DNA of 64,000 nucleotides from Propionibacteriales bacterium (GCA_009377795.1 WHTJ01000005.1:1-64000), one strand, 5' to 3'. Counted from the stretch's first letter, positions 1-9,212 are shown. The notes: generated by a model from the letters alone, not told the origin. A program made the numbers and translations.

Positions 1-77
1 GGCTCGTCGAGAACCGGGTGGGCCGGGTGATCCCCGGCGACGATGCGACAGAACAGGCAGTCCACGGGCCCGACCAT
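1..77 (-). CDS. HIT (histidine triad) family protein, 5' fragment cut by the window edge
   Basis: From the ATG at 77 the minus strand reads MVGPVDCLFCRIVAGD and then HPAHPVLDE before the window ends. The DCLFCRIVAGD stretch is the typical N-terminus of HIT proteins, small nucleotide-binding hydrolases or transferases; its CxxC pair binds zinc in many members. The catalytic HxHxH triad would lie outside the window, so the subfamily (HinT-like or other) cannot be decided. The gene is transcribed away from the 35-bp inverted repeat at 99-427, whose left arm ends 21 nt before this start codon. Confidence 0.8.
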   Translation of the reverse strand, partial: MVGPVDCLFCRIVAGDHPAHPVLDE

Positions 78-98
78 AGCGGGCCCGGGATTGTGACT

Positions 99-133
99 CG
101 AACACATGTTCTGCATCTCTGCTTGAGTGCAGT
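99..133 (-). repeat. Left arm of 35-bp inverted repeat with LexA-like box
   Basis: This arm pairs with 393-427 with three mismatches. It starts with CGAACACATGTTCT at 99-112, matching 13 of 14 positions of the Gram-positive/actinobacterial SOS consensus CGAACRNRYGTTYG. It also contains an internal CTGCA...TGCAG dyad. It lies 21 nt upstream of the HIT start codon in minus orientation. LexA binding is inferred from the consensus, not shown. Confidence 0.7.
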
Positions 134-392
134 TACCGCGGCGGGCCGCCGATCAGCTCGGTGAGCGGGTGTGTGCATCAGTCTCACGGCTCCCGCTGCG
201 ACGGCAGATAGAAGAGCATCCTCATGTCTTGGACTTACCACGGATGACGGTAAGGCGAATTCCTTTACATACCACGGAAGGTAGCTGACACAGGCCCCGT
301 CAGGGCAACCACGACCGGATCTGCTGATCGGTACTTGAGAGGTCCTGACGGCCGACCCGATCCGCCGCCTCGATCATCACCTCACGAGGACT

Positions 393-427
393 ACTGCATT
401 CAAGCAGAGATGCAGAACACATGTTCG
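393..427 (+). repeat. Right arm of 35-bp inverted repeat with LexA-like box
   Basis: This is the mirror copy of 99-133. Its end (414-427, AGAACACATGTTCG) again contains GAAC-N4-GTTC. Immediately after it come a TATCAT hexamer (429-434) and, 7 nt later, the ATG of the downstream gene, so the box would sit just upstream of the -10. Flanks of the two arms show no target-site duplication, favouring a duplicated promoter/operator over a transposon end. Confidence 0.7.
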
Positions 428-441
428 ATATCATGTGTGGC

Positions 442-810
442 ATGACTCGACCGGTGGCACCAGCCGGATGGCCGCAGGCGGTGCTGCCCGCGGGGGCTCC
501 GGGCTGGGAGGAGTCGGCGGTCTCGTGGCTGCTCGACATCTCGCCGCCGGAGCTGCGTGGGTACGCCGTCCTCCGCCGGCATCCGGTGGCCCTCGTGCGG
601 TTCGCCGTCGTACACACCGATGCCTTCCGAGAGGGCGCGTTGCGCGCGCTCCCGCAGGCCCGCACGACCCTCAGCGACTACGTACAGCCGGACGTGATCG
701 AGGAGTTCGTCGCCGCGTGGGAGCACGAGATCGTGCGGCTGGTCGCGCGTCGTCGCGCGGTGGGGCTCGTCGAGGAGGCCCTGCGACGGCGGTACGCTCC
801 GCGGGATTGA
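442..810 (+). CDS. Conserved actinobacterial hypothetical protein
   Basis: A 122-aa soluble, helix-rich protein. It resembles a group of short unnamed actinobacterial proteins with a central block like LRRHPVALVRFA and a C-terminal RRAVGLVEEALRR. No catalytic motif is visible, so no function is proposed. I chose the ATG at 442 because a TATCAT -10-like hexamer (429-434) ends 7 nt before it, as in leaderless transcripts; the in-frame ATG at 421 lies inside the inverted repeat and upstream of that hexamer. A LexA-like box at 414-427 suggests a DNA-damage link. Confidence 0.6.
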   Translation: MTRPVAPAGWPQAVLPAGAPGWEESAVSWLLDISPPELRGYAVLRRHPVALVRFAVVHTDAFREGALRALPQARTTLSDYVQPDVIEEFVAAWEHEIVRLVARRRAVGLVEEALRRRYAPRD

Positions 811-850
811 GAGACGTCGGCCGGCCCGGCGGCTCAATCGACGCAGCAGG

Positions 851-967
851 TCAGTCCGAGCTCGTGTCGCTGCGGGACGCGCGAATGTAGTTCAGGATGG
901 CGACGGCGACTCCACCCCACAGCGCGACCGCACCGATGAGGAACATGACGATGGCTTCGGTGCCCAT
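851..967 (-). CDS. MetS-type small subunit of NSS-family amino-acid importer
   Basis: A 38-aa single-pass membrane peptide beginning MGTEAIVMFLIGAVALWGG, followed by a short cytoplasmic tail. It starts 7 nt after the stop of the neighbouring NSS transporter and has a GAGGG ribosome-binding site at good spacing. In Corynebacterium the MetP-MetS pair imports methionine and alanine, MetS being a tiny essential subunit; length, topology and position match. The gene symbol is left empty because the substrate here is unproven. Confidence 0.75.
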   Translation of the reverse strand: MGTEAIVMFLIGAVALWGGVAVAILNYIRASRSDTSSD

Positions 968-973
968 CTCAGA

Positions 974-2509
974 TCACCCTCTCGTGGCTTGGTCGACGGT
1001 GAGCTCTTCTTGGGGGCGTAGCAGGGAGAGCACGACTCCGAGGACGATGACGAAGACGGCGGCTCCCCAGCCGAGTGCGATCAGTCCGCTGGCCGGGTAG
1101 TCCTCGTAGCGTTCCTGCAACTCGTTCCACAGGTTGTAGATGGTCATGTAGCCGAGCAGCAGCGGAGTCAGCACGGCGAGCGAGATCGTCCACCACGGCC
1201 CGGTGCGCACATAGGAGATCCCGTCGATGTGACTGCGCATCTCGCCCAGCCGGCGCAGGATCCACGCGACCAGGATCACCTCGACCAGCCCGGCGGTGAC
1301 CAGTCCGTACTGGTTGAGGAAGTGGTCGACGGTGTCGAGGTAGAACAGGCCGCCGCGGGTGACGTACAGGAGGCTGATCAGTACCGCGACCCCGCAGATC
1401 CAGTTGACCGCGGCCGTCCGGCTGAGGTTGAACTTCTCGCGGATGGCGGCCACCACGCACTCCAGGATGGAGACCATCGAGGTGACGCCGGCGAAGAACA
1501 GCGCCCCGAAGAACAGGACGCCGAACAGGCTGTTCAGTCCGGGCAGCGTGCTGATGATCTGCGGAAACACGACGAACGCCAGCCCCACGCCGCTCTCGAC
1601 CACCTCGGTCACACCCACACCCTGCGACAAGGCGAGGAAGCCGAGTGCGGCGAAGACGCCGATGGCGGCGAGGAACTCGAAGCCGGCGTTGGACAACCCC
1701 ACCACGAAGCCGGTGTTGGTGAGGTCGGTACGACGCGGCAGGTAGCTGGAGTAGGCGATCATGATGGAGAACGCGATGCTCAACGAGAAGAAGACCTGGC
1801 CGTAGGCGGCGACCCACACCGCGGGCTCGCCGAGCGCACCGAAGTCGGGGGTGAACAGCGTGTTCAGCCCCGTACCGGCGCCGTCGAGCGTGATCGCCCG
1901 GATCACGATGACCAGCAGCATCACGATCAGCAGCGGCATCAGGATCCGGGCCGCGAGCTCGATGCCCTTGTTCACTCCCCGGCGCATCAGGAAATAGACC
2001 AGGGCCCACGCGATCAGCAGCGGGATCAGCACCTTGAGCTGGATGCTGCCGACCGACCAGAAGCTGTCGGCGAGGCCGAGATAGTCGTTGAGGAAGAACG
2101 CGCCGGTGCCCTCCGGGTTGTCCTCCCACTGGGTGCCGAAGGAGTAGACGATGAAGCTCAGGCACCACGCGAGAATGACCACGTAGTACGTGGCGATGAG
2201 GAACGAGACGCTGGCCTGCCACCAGCCGAGCCACTCCCAGCGTTGCGACAGCGCCCGGAACGTGAACGGCGCGCCGCGACGGAAACGGTGACCGAGACCG
2301 TACTCGAGGATGAGGATCGGCAGGCCGGCGGTCGCGAGCGCGACGAAGTACGGGATGAGGAACGCACCGCCGCCGTTCTCGTAGACCACGTACGGATATC
2401 GCCAGATGTTGCCCAGGCCGATGGCCGAGCCCGCCGCGGCGAGGATGAATCCGAGCTTCGTGCCCCACTGGTCTCGAGGGGCGTGTTGTACGACCGCGTC
2501 GTCGCTCAT
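974..2509 (-). CDS. Neurotransmitter:sodium symporter (NSS) family amino-acid transporter, MetP-like
   Basis: A 511-aa integral membrane protein with about 12 hydrophobic segments. The N-terminus DQWGTKLGFILAAAGSAIGL then GNIWRYPY is the NSS/LeuT signature: TM1 is unwound around GSAIGLGN and holds Na+ and substrate. It should import an amino acid with sodium. The small MetS-like gene directly downstream points to the methionine/alanine importer MetPS, but substrate specificity cannot be read from sequence. The ATG at 2509 follows a GGAG ribosome-binding site; the frame stays open far upstream without any family similarity. Confidence 0.85.
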   Translation of the reverse strand: MSDDAVVQHAPRDQWGTKLGFILAAAGSAIGLGNIWRYPYVVYENGGGAFLIPYFVALATAGLPILILEYGLGHRFRRGAPFTFRALSQRWEWLGWWQASVSFLIATYYVVILAWCLSFIVYSFGTQWEDNPEGTGAFFLNDYLGLADSFWSVGSIQLKVLIPLLIAWALVYFLMRRGVNKGIELAARILMPLLIVMLLVIVIRAITLDGAGTGLNTLFTPDFGALGEPAVWVAAYGQVFFSLSIAFSIMIAYSSYLPRRTDLTNTGFVVGLSNAGFEFLAAIGVFAALGFLALSQGVGVTEVVESGVGLAFVVFPQIISTLPGLNSLFGVLFFGALFFAGVTSMVSILECVVAAIREKFNLSRTAAVNWICGVAVLISLLYVTRGGLFYLDTVDHFLNQYGLVTAGLVEVILVAWILRRLGEMRSHIDGISYVRTGPWWTISLAVLTPLLLGYMTIYNLWNELQERYEDYPASGLIALGWGAAVFVIVLGVVLSLLRPQEELTVDQATRG

Positions 2510-2590
2510 CGGTGCTCCACTCCCGACGCCTACGCTGGAACGGACCCACGCTAGCAGTCCCTGACCCTTCCAACGGTAGCCTCGCTCCAC

Positions 2591-3616
2591 ATGAGTCGGA
2601 CACCTCTGCACCCTCGCCGGTGGAAGCCCCCGAAGCGTTCGCGCGACGAGCCGATACCGCCCCACCTGCCACCGGTGAACGTGATCGAGGTCCCCGGTCA
2701 CGGCACGGAGGACGTGCTCGTGGACGGGGCCGGCAAGGTCCTGACCGGAACCGAGGACGGAAAGATCTATCGCATCGGTTACGACGGCGGGGTCATCGAG
2801 CAGGTCGCGGACACCGGCGGCCGGCCGCTCGGGCTCGAGATGGCGCCGGACAGATCCTTGATTGTGTGCGACGCCAGGCGGGGGCTGCTCAGCATCGACA
2901 TCCGAGGTAAGGGAGGGGGCGAGGTAGGGGGAGAGCCGGAGGTGCTCGTCGACCGCATCGACGGTGTGCCGATGAGCTTCTGCAACAACGCGGCGGTCGC
3001 CGCCGACGGCACGATCTATTTCACGGACACGTGTGCGCGTTTCGGCGTGGACGACTGGATGGGCGAACTGCTGGAGCACTCCCGCACGGGCAGGTTGTTC
3101 CGTCGCACGCCGGAGGGGGACGTCGAGCTGCTCCTGGACCACCTGGCGTTCGCCAACGGTGTCGCGCTGGCCGCCGACGAGTCGTTCGTCGCGGTGGCCG
3201 AGACCGCGGCGTACCGCATCCGCCGTTACTGGCTGACCGGGGAGCGCGCCGGTCAGCACGATCTGCTGGTGGACAACCTGCCCGGCTTCCCGGACAACAT
3301 GTCGACCGGTTCGGACGGGCTGCTCTGGGCCGCGATCGCGGCGCCCCGCGACCCGATGCTCGACCTGATGCTGCCCCGGGCACCGGTGCTCCGGAAGGTC
3401 GCCTGGGCCCTGCCGGAGTCGCTGCTGCCGAAGGAGAAGCGCACAGTACGGGTGCAGGCGTACGACGACGCGGGCACCCTGGTCCACGACCTGAACGGCA
3501 CTCACGACAACTTCCACATGGTCACCGGCGTACGCGAGCATCTGGGCACGGTGTGGGTGGGCAGCCTGCGCGAACCCGCGATCGCGGCGATTGGTCCCCT
3601 GGCGGCGACCTCTTAG
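2591..3616 (+). CDS. SMP-30/gluconolactonase or strictosidine-synthase-like beta-propeller protein
   Basis: A 341-aa protein with repeated propeller blades (FANGVALAADESFVAVAET, DGLLWAA, GTVWVGSLREPAI). The NGVALAAD stretch is typical of the SMP-30/strictosidine-synthase superfamily, which includes lactonases and other calcium-dependent hydrolases. A basic proline-rich leader (first 25 residues) precedes the propeller; there is no clear signal peptide. The substrate is unknown. A TAGCCT hexamer (2577-2582) ends 8 nt before the ATG, suggesting a leaderless mRNA divergent from the NSS operon. It ends 9 nt before dxs. Confidence 0.7.
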   Translation: MSRTPLHPRRWKPPKRSRDEPIPPHLPPVNVIEVPGHGTEDVLVDGAGKVLTGTEDGKIYRIGYDGGVIEQVADTGGRPLGLEMAPDRSLIVCDARRGLLSIDIRGKGGGEVGGEPEVLVDRIDGVPMSFCNNAAVAADGTIYFTDTCARFGVDDWMGELLEHSRTGRLFRRTPEGDVELLLDHLAFANGVALAADESFVAVAETAAYRIRRYWLTGERAGQHDLLVDNLPGFPDNMSTGSDGLLWAAIAAPRDPMLDLMLPRAPVLRKVAWALPESLLPKEKRTVRVQAYDDAGTLVHDLNGTHDNFHMVTGVREHLGTVWVGSLREPAIAAIGPLAATS

Positions 3617-3625
3617 ACTCGCAGG

Positions 3626-5548
3626 ATGAGGTTGCTCGAGACGATCGGCGCGCCGCGCGATCTGCGCGATCTCGACGAGCGACAGCTGGCGGATCTCGCC
3701 GGGGAAATCCGGGAGTTCCTGATCGAGAACGTCTCGCGCACCGGTGGGCATCTGGGCCCCAACCTGGGCGTGGTCGAGCTGACGATGGCGATCCACCGGG
3801 TCTTCGACTCGCCGCGTGAGCCGGTGATCTTCGACACCGGCCATCAGAGCTACGTGCACAAGCTGCTCACCGGCCGGGCGACCGGCTTCGAACGCCTCCG
3901 GCGGCGAGGCGGGATCTCCGGGTATCCCAGCCGGGCGGAGTCCGAGCACGACTTCGTCGAGAACTCGCACGCGTCGACTGCTCTGTCGTACGCCGACGGT
4001 CTGGCCAAGGCACATGCGCTGCGCGGCGAGGAGGGTCACGTGGTCGCAGTCGTCGGCGACGGTGCCCTGACCGGCGGCATGGCGTGGGAGGCGCTGAACA
4101 ACATCGCCGCCGGCCAGGACCGTCGACTGGTCATCGTGGTCAACGACAACGGCCGCTCCTACCTCCCGACCGTTGGCGGCCTCGCCGAGCATCTCAACAG
4201 CCTGCGGACCGATCCGCGTTACGAGAAGGTGCTCGAGCTGATCAAGTCGCGGCTCTCGCGTGCTCCGGTGGTGGGCGCGCCGACGTACGAGGTGCTGCAC
4301 GGGCTCAAGAAGGGGCTGAAGGACGTCATGGCGCCGCAGGGCCTGTTCGAGGACCTCGGGCTGAAATACGTCGGGCCGGTTGACGGTCACGACCTCCAGG
4401 CCGTCGAGCATGCGCTGCGGCAGGCGAAGCACTTCGGCGGCCCCGTGATCGTGCACTGCCTGACCCGCAAGGGCTACGGGTACGACGCGGCGGAGTGCGA
4501 GGAGAAGGACCAGATGCACCAGGTCAAGCCGCGGAGTAGCGAGACCGGTACGGGCGCGAGCGGCCCGGCGCCCGGCTGGACCCAGGTCTTCCGGGACGAG
4601 CTGGTGGCGATCGGGGAGGAGCGGCCGGACGTGGTCGCGATCACCGCGGCCATGATCCACCCGACCGGGCTGGACGCGTTCGCCGAGCGGTTTCCCGAGC
4701 GGGCGTTCGACGTCGGCATCGCCGAGCAGCACGCGACGACGAGTGCCGCCGGGCTGGCGATGGGCGGCATGCACCCGGTGGTGGCGATCTACTCGACGTT
4801 CCTCAACCGGGCGTTCGACCAGCTCCTGCTCGACGTCGCGCTGCACGGCTGCGGCGTGACTTTCGTGCTCGACCGGGCAGGGGTGACGGGTGAGGACGGC
4901 CCGAGCCACAACGGGATGTGGGACCTCTCGATCCTGCAGGTGGTGCCCGGGTTGCGGATCGCCGTACCGCGCGACGGCACCCGCCTCCGCGAGCTGCTGC
5001 GTGAGGCGGTGGCCGTCGAGGACGGCCCCACCGCGGTGCGGTTCCCCAAGGGCCCGGTCGCGGCCGACGTGCCGGCCATGGACCAGGTCGACGGCGTCGA
5101 CGTACTGGTCCGGTCCGGCGACCGGGATGTCCTGGTCGTCGCGATCGGGGCGATGGCCCAGCCGTGCCTGGAGGTGGCGGAACGGCTCGTCGCCCAGGGG
5201 ATCGGGGTCACCGTCGTCGACCCGCGCTGGGTCAAGCCGGTCGCGCCGGCCTTGGTCGACCTGGCGCGCGGTCACCGGCTCGTGGTCAGCGTCGAGGACA
5301 GCGGGCGGATCGGCGGCTGCGGCTCGGTGCTCGCCCAGACGCTGCGCGACGCGGACGTGGACACCCCGGTACGTGTGCACGGCATCCCGCAGCGTTTCCT
5401 CGACCACGCGAAACGGGACGAGATCCTCGCCGATATCGGGCTGACCGGGCAGCACCTCGCGCGCAACGTCGTGGAGGACATCGCGCGGCTCGACAACGAG
5501 GACGCCCTGCACGACGTCCCCCTCGAACGCGGCCACGAGACCGCCTGA
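3626..5548 (+). CDS. dxs: 1-deoxy-D-xylulose-5-phosphate synthase
   Basis: Condenses pyruvate and glyceraldehyde 3-phosphate, the first step of the MEP isoprenoid pathway; its product also feeds thiamine and pyridoxal synthesis. The 640-aa protein shows the thiamine-diphosphate motif [16 protein letters not shown] (about 144-159), the transketolase-type pyrimidine domain with GEDGPSHNG (about 423-431) and the C-terminal transketolase domain. Length is normal. A TAGACT hexamer (3614-3619) lies 6 nt before the ATG with no Shine-Dalgarno sequence, so a leaderless transcript is likely. Confidence 0.97.
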   Translation: MRLLETIGAPRDLRDLDERQLADLAGEIREFLIENVSRTGGHLGPNLGVVELTMAIHRVFDSPREPVIFDTGHQSYVHKLLTGRATGFERLRRRGGISGYPSRAESEHDFVENSHASTALSYADGLAKAHALRGEEGHVVAVVGDGALTGGMAWEALNNIAAGQDRRLVIVVNDNGRSYLPTVGGLAEHLNSLRTDPRYEKVLELIKSRLSRAPVVGAPTYEVLHGLKKGLKDVMAPQGLFEDLGLKYVGPVDGHDLQAVEHALRQAKHFGGPVIVHCLTRKGYGYDAAECEEKDQMHQVKPRSSETGTGASGPAPGWTQVFRDELVAIGEERPDVVAITAAMIHPTGLDAFAERFPERAFDVGIAEQHATTSAAGLAMGGMHPVVAIYSTFLNRAFDQLLLDVALHGCGVTFVLDRAGVTGEDGPSHNGMWDLSILQVVPGLRIAVPRDGTRLRELLREAVAVEDGPTAVRFPKGPVAADVPAMDQVDGVDVLVRSGDRDVLVVAIGAMAQPCLEVAERLVAQGIGVTVVDPRWVKPVAPALVDLARGHRLVVSVEDSGRIGGCGSVLAQTLRDADVDTPVRVHGIPQRFLDHAKRDEILADIGLTGQHLARNVVEDIARLDNEDALHDVPLERGHETA

Positions 5549-5642
5549 CCCGTCGGCCGCGCTCGGCACCAGTCGGAACCCCGCCGGGGAAGCGGGCCTC
5601 AGACCGAGATGCCGAATGCGCCGGCCTGACGCGCCCTGGGCG

Positions 5643-6059
5643 ATGATGGCCGACATGCGCAGCGAGACGATCAACCTCACCACCGGGGCGCGGGACACCG
5701 TCGCCGACATCACCGATGCGTGCCGGGCGTTCGTACGCGGGGAGGCGGACGGGCTGCTGCACGTGTTCGTGCCGCACGCGACCGCCGGTGTGGCGATCAT
5801 CGAGACCGGTGCCGGCAGCGAGGAGGACCTGCTCAGGACGCTGGGGGAGCTGCTCCCGGCCGACGACCGGTGGCGGCACCGGCACGGCTCGCGGGGTCAC
5901 GGCCGGTCTCATGTGATGCCGGCCGTCGTCCCGCCGTACGCGACGGTTCCGGTGATCGGCGGGCGGCTCGGCCTGGGCACCTGGCAGAGCATCTGCCTGG
6001 TCGACCTCAACGTGGACAACCCCGACCGGACCGTCCGGCTGTCCTTCCTGCCCGGCTAG
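5643..6059 (+). CDS. YjbQ/UPF0047 family protein
   Basis: A 138-aa single-domain protein of the YjbQ family (COG0432). FVPHATAGVAIIE, the HRHGSRGHGRSHVMPAV histidine cluster and GTWQSICLVDLN are family hallmarks. E. coli YjbQ has weak thiamine-phosphate-synthase activity; the physiological role is unsettled. Possible starts are the ATGs at 5643, 5646 and 5655; none has a strong ribosome-binding site. It ends against a hairpin shared with the convergent DNA glycosylase gene. Confidence 0.85.
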   Translation: MMADMRSETINLTTGARDTVADITDACRAFVRGEADGLLHVFVPHATAGVAIIETGAGSEEDLLRTLGELLPADDRWRHRHGSRGHGRSHVMPAVVPPYATVPVIGGRLGLGTWQSICLVDLNVDNPDRTVRLSFLPG

Positions 6060-6099
6060 GGGGCTGAGTGCCGGTCTGGGCGCTCGCCGGCCATGTCCA

Positions 6100-6154
6100 G
6101 CGTGGCGCGTTCTTGTTGTGATCCAGCGCGAATCGGAGCCGTTTCGCGCCACGC
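6100..6154. terminator. Hairpin between convergent genes
   Basis: A perfect 10-bp stem GCGTGGCGCG (6100-6109) / CGCGCCACGC (6145-6154) with a 35-nt loop, between the stop of yjbQ (+) and the stop of the AlkD-like gene (-). There is no U-tract, so it would act as a structure-dependent bidirectional terminator or mRNA 3' end. Confidence 0.5.
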
Positions 6155-6169
6155 GACGGGCAGCCCCGG

Positions 6170-6871
6170 TCAGAGGTACTTGCTCGCCTCGCGGCGGGAC
6201 AGGCTCGACATCGCGTCCGCATGCTCCTCGACGTACGCCCGCACCCAGTCGGGGTCGGTGCGCGCGTAGTGCCGGAGCGCCCAGCCGATGGACTTGCGGA
6301 TGAAGAACTGCGGGTCGGGGAGGTTGGGCTCGATCACGGCTCGCAGGAGGCGTACGTCGGTCTGCTCGGCGCTCCGCAACTGAGCCAGGATCGCGGTACG
6401 CCGTCGCCACATGTCCTGGTCGCGGGCCCAGGCGATCAGGACCGGGACCATCGACCCGGGGTACGCCCGCACCAAGGGGCCCACCCGCCGGGTCGCGATC
6501 TCGTCGGTGAAGTCCCACCATGCTCCGGTGGTCACCATGTGGTCGTAGAGCGGCACCGTCGACGGATCCTGCAGGTCCCGATAGAACCGGTGCCCGGTCA
6601 GCTTGATCGCACAGTAGCGTTCCTCGCGCCGCTCGGCGCCGTCCCACAACAGCCGGACGGTGGCCTCCCAGGAGTCCCGATCCGGGAGCCGGCGCTCGGT
6701 GAAGACGCGGCGGCAGATCCGCTGCACCGCGGGTCTTTGTACGCCGTAGAAGGGCATTTCGGACTTCATGTACGCCTGCATGACCGGCGCCTTCTCGGGA
6801 TAGGCGGACGAGCGCAACTCACGGCGGACACCCTCGACGAGCCTCGTGTCCGCAGCACCTTCGAACGCCAT
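6170..6871 (-). CDS. AlkD-like DNA alkylation repair glycosylase
   Basis: A 233-aa HEAT-repeat-like protein of the AlkC/AlkD DNA glycosylase superfamily, which removes bulky or cationic alkyl-purines without base flipping. Four residues match the functional set of Bacillus cereus AlkD with identical spacing: W119, D123, R158 and W197 (AlkD W109, D113, R148, W187). An active enzyme is therefore expected. A TAGGGT hexamer (6881-6886, minus) ends 9 nt before the ATG at 6871, so I prefer this start over the ATG two codons upstream (6877). Confidence 0.88.
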   Translation of the reverse strand: MAFEGAADTRLVEGVRRELRSSAYPEKAPVMQAYMKSEMPFYGVQRPAVQRICRRVFTERRLPDRDSWEATVRLLWDGAERREERYCAIKLTGHRFYRDLQDPSTVPLYDHMVTTGAWWDFTDEIATRRVGPLVRAYPGSMVPVLIAWARDQDMWRRRTAILAQLRSAEQTDVRLLRAVIEPNLPDPQFFIRKSIGWALRHYARTDPDWVRAYVEEHADAMSSLSRREASKYL

Positions 6872-6933
6872 GGTCATCCGACCCTATCCCCACTCCACTC
6901 CGGCCTACGGGACGCAATAAGCTTCCGGCACAC

Positions 6934-8355
6934 ATGGACGCCACCTCATCGACCAGCGACTCCGCGGACGTGGTCGTGCTCGGCGCAGGACCGGCCGGCC
7001 TCGCCGCGGCCTGGCGTGCGGCCCGGCGAGGGTTCTCCGTCACGGTGTTCGAGCGGGCGGACTTCGTGGGTGGCGTGGCCGGCTCGCACGAGGTCGCGGG
7101 GCTACGCGTCGACTACGGGATCCACCGGCTCAACCACAACATCTCGCCGCGGGTCCTGAGCGACCTGCAGGAGTTGCTCGGCGACGACCTGCAGTCGAAG
7201 CACCGCAAGGACCGGATACGGGTCGGCGACACCTGGCTGCCGCTGCCCATGGGGCCGCGGGCCGTACTCCGCAGGCTGCCGACCAGGACCACCGCCTCCC
7301 TGGCACGGGACGCCCTGACCCGGCCGCTGCGCCGGGTCTCTGCCGAGAGTTACGAGGCACACGTGCGTCCGACGGTCGGGCAGACGGCGTACGACTCGGT
7401 CTACGCACCGTACGCGGAGAAGCTGTGGGGTCTCCCCGGTAACGAGCTGTCCGCCGCCCAGGCCGGCCGGCTGCTTCCCGGCCAGGGCGCCTGGAAGGCG
7501 GCCGGGCGCGCCCTGCGGCCACGCCGGGATCGCGGGCGCGGGCGGCAGTCCAACCGGTTCCACTATCCACGCCGCGGCTTCGGCCAGATCAGCGAGCGGC
7601 TCGCCGAGGCGGCGACGAAGGCCGGTGTGGAGATCCGGCTGAGCGACGAGGTGTACCGGCTGCGTCCGAGCTTCGACGACGTGCGGGTCAGCACCAGCAC
7701 CGGAGGCCAGGTCGACGCCGGGATCGTGCTGAGCTCGTTGCCGTTGCCGCTGGTGGGGAGCCTGACGTCGCCGGGGCCGTCGTTGCAGGCGATGGAGGAC
7801 GCCGCGCGCCTGCGGTTCCGGGCGATGGTGATCGTGTACCTCGTGCACCGGAAGGCACGCTGGTCGCCGTACGACGTCCACTACCTGACCGACCCGAACA
7901 CGCCGGTCATCCGGATCTCCGAGCCCAGCAACTTCCGCCGGTCGGCCGACGACCCCAAGCGGCGGACCGTGATCTGCCTCGAGATCCCGTGCCTGGTCGA
8001 CGACGACATCTGGAACGCCGAGGACGACGCCCTGGCCGAGCTGGCCCGGGAGGCGATCGGCATGTCCGGCCTGCCCGAGGTCTCGGGAGGCGGCGTCACG
8101 GTGGCCCGGCTGCCCCGCGCGTATCCGATCTACGACCTGCGCTACCAGGAGCGGCTCCGGGAGATCGAGGAGTGGGTCCAGGGCGTACCGCAGCTGGTGA
8201 CGTTCGGGCGGCTGGGTGTCTCGTCGCACGACACCAGCCAGCAGGCGATGCTCGAGGCGTACGAGGCCGTGGACGCCATCGGGCAGGACGGCCGGTTCGA
8301 CCGCACCCGGTGGCGGGCGGCGCGCGCGGAGTTCGCCGAGGCGTTCGAGTACTGA
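6934..8355 (+). CDS. FAD-dependent oxidoreductase (amine oxidase/protoporphyrinogen-oxidase-like)
   Basis: A 473-aa flavoprotein. The N-terminal Rossmann motif VVVLGAGPAGLAAAWRAARR plus FERADFVGGVAGS binds FAD. The remainder resembles amine-oxidase-fold enzymes (protoporphyrinogen oxidase, desaturases, UDP-galactopyranose-mutase-like proteins). The closing GRLGVSSHDTSQQAMLEAYE resembles the C-terminal FAD-contact region of this fold. The substrate cannot be assigned. Its stop overlaps the thioesterase start by one base (TGATG), so the two genes are translationally coupled. Confidence 0.75.
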   Translation: MDATSSTSDSADVVVLGAGPAGLAAAWRAARRGFSVTVFERADFVGGVAGSHEVAGLRVDYGIHRLNHNISPRVLSDLQELLGDDLQSKHRKDRIRVGDTWLPLPMGPRAVLRRLPTRTTASLARDALTRPLRRVSAESYEAHVRPTVGQTAYDSVYAPYAEKLWGLPGNELSAAQAGRLLPGQGAWKAAGRALRPRRDRGRGRQSNRFHYPRRGFGQISERLAEAATKAGVEIRLSDEVYRLRPSFDDVRVSTSTGGQVDAGIVLSSLPLPLVGSLTSPGPSLQAMEDAARLRFRAMVIVYLVHRKARWSPYDVHYLTDPNTPVIRISEPSNFRRSADDPKRRTVICLEIPCLVDDDIWNAEDDALAELAREAIGMSGLPEVSGGGVTVARLPRAYPIYDLRYQERLREIEEWVQGVPQLVTFGRLGVSSHDTSQQAMLEAYEAVDAIGQDGRFDRTRWRAARAEFAEAFEY

Positions 8356-9212
8356 TGCCGGGGTCCATCGCCGAGCTGGTCGACCTGCTCGACCTGGAGC
8401 CGATAGAGGTGGACCTCTACCGTGGCCGGCAGCCGAAGACCCATCTGCAGCGGGTGTTCGGGGGGCAGGTGGCCGCTCAGGCCCTGGCCGCCGCGAGCCG
8501 CACCGCCCCGGACGACCGGTGGGTGCACTCGCTGCACGCCTACTTCCTGCGGCCGGGCGACCCGAATGGCCCGATCATCTACGACGTGGAGCGGATCCGG
8601 GACGGCGGATCGTTCACGACCCGGCGGACGGTGGCGCGCCAGCACGGCCGGCCGATCTTCTACATGACCGCGTCCTTCCATCTCGACGAGGAGGGCTTCG
8701 ACCACCAGGACCGGATGCCCGACGTACCACCTCCGGAGGACTGCCCGACGCTGGGCGACCTGTACGCCGCGTCCACCGGCGAGAGCATGGAGAAATGGCA
8801 GCAGGAGTGGGCCGCTCTGGACGTGCGGTACGTCGGCGACTCCCGGCCCGGCGGGGTGCTGTCCGCCGAGGATCATCCGGCGATCGCCCGGCTGTGGATC
8901 CGCGCGTCCGGCGAGCTCAGCGACGACCGGGAGCTCAACACCTGCGTGCTCGCGTACGCCAGCGACCTGACGCTCCTCGGGGTCGCGTTGGTGCCGCAGG
9001 GGATACCGATCTCGTCCGAGCGCGTCCAGACCGCCTCGCTCGACCACGCGATGTGGTTCCATCGGCCGTTCCGTGCCGACCGGTGGATGCTCTACGACCA
9101 GACGGCGCCGTCGGCGTCCGGTGCGCGTGGCTTCGCGTTCGGCCGCGTGTTCAGCCAGGACGGCCGGCTGGTCGCTTCGGTGGTGCAGGAGGGGCTGATC
9201 CGGCCGCGGTGA
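8355..9212 (+). CDS. tesB: Acyl-CoA thioesterase II
   Basis: A 285-aa double-hotdog protein, nearly the length of E. coli TesB (286 aa). RVFGGQVAAQALAAASRT and SLHAYFLRPGD in the first half, and SLDHAMWFHRPFRADRWMLY then QDGRLVASVVQEGL in the second, are signature TesB blocks. It hydrolyses medium- and long-chain acyl-CoA. The ATG overlaps the stop of the upstream flavoprotein, suggesting a shared operon. No terminator is obvious before the riboflavin riboswitch. Confidence 0.92.
   Translation: MPGSIAELVDLLDLEPIEVDLYRGRQPKTHLQRVFGGQVAAQALAAASRTAPDDRWVHSLHAYFLRPGDPNGPIIYDVERIRDGGSFTTRRTVARQHGRPIFYMTASFHLDEEGFDHQDRMPDVPPPEDCPTLGDLYAASTGESMEKWQQEWAALDVRYVGDSRPGGVLSAEDHPAIARLWIRASGELSDDRELNTCVLAYASDLTLLGVALVPQGIPISSERVQTASLDHAMWFHRPFRADRWMLYDQTAPSASGARGFAFGRVFSQDGRLVASVVQEGLIRPR

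Larger units (their letters stand above)
78..441. other. Divergent intergenic region with a long inverted repeat
   Basis: This 364-bp non-coding stretch separates the HIT gene (minus) from an unknown gene (plus). It contains a near-perfect 35-bp inverted repeat (arms 99-133 and 393-427, 32 of 35 positions identical), each arm lying just upstream of one of the two genes. Between the arms the octamer-plus TACCACGGA occurs twice (about 236 and 272). I see no convincing ORF here. Confidence 0.7.

Noticed and set aside
99-427. MITE or IS remnant bounded by the 35-bp inverted repeat
   Set aside because: Flanking bases show no target-site duplication, and each arm sits at promoter distance from a gene with a LexA-like box. 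Kept only as an alternative.
974-5800. A 1608-codon minus-strand ORF
   Set aside because: Only the part up to 2509 is a gene (NSS transporter). The rest is open frame antisense to dxs and neighbours, as expected at very high GC.
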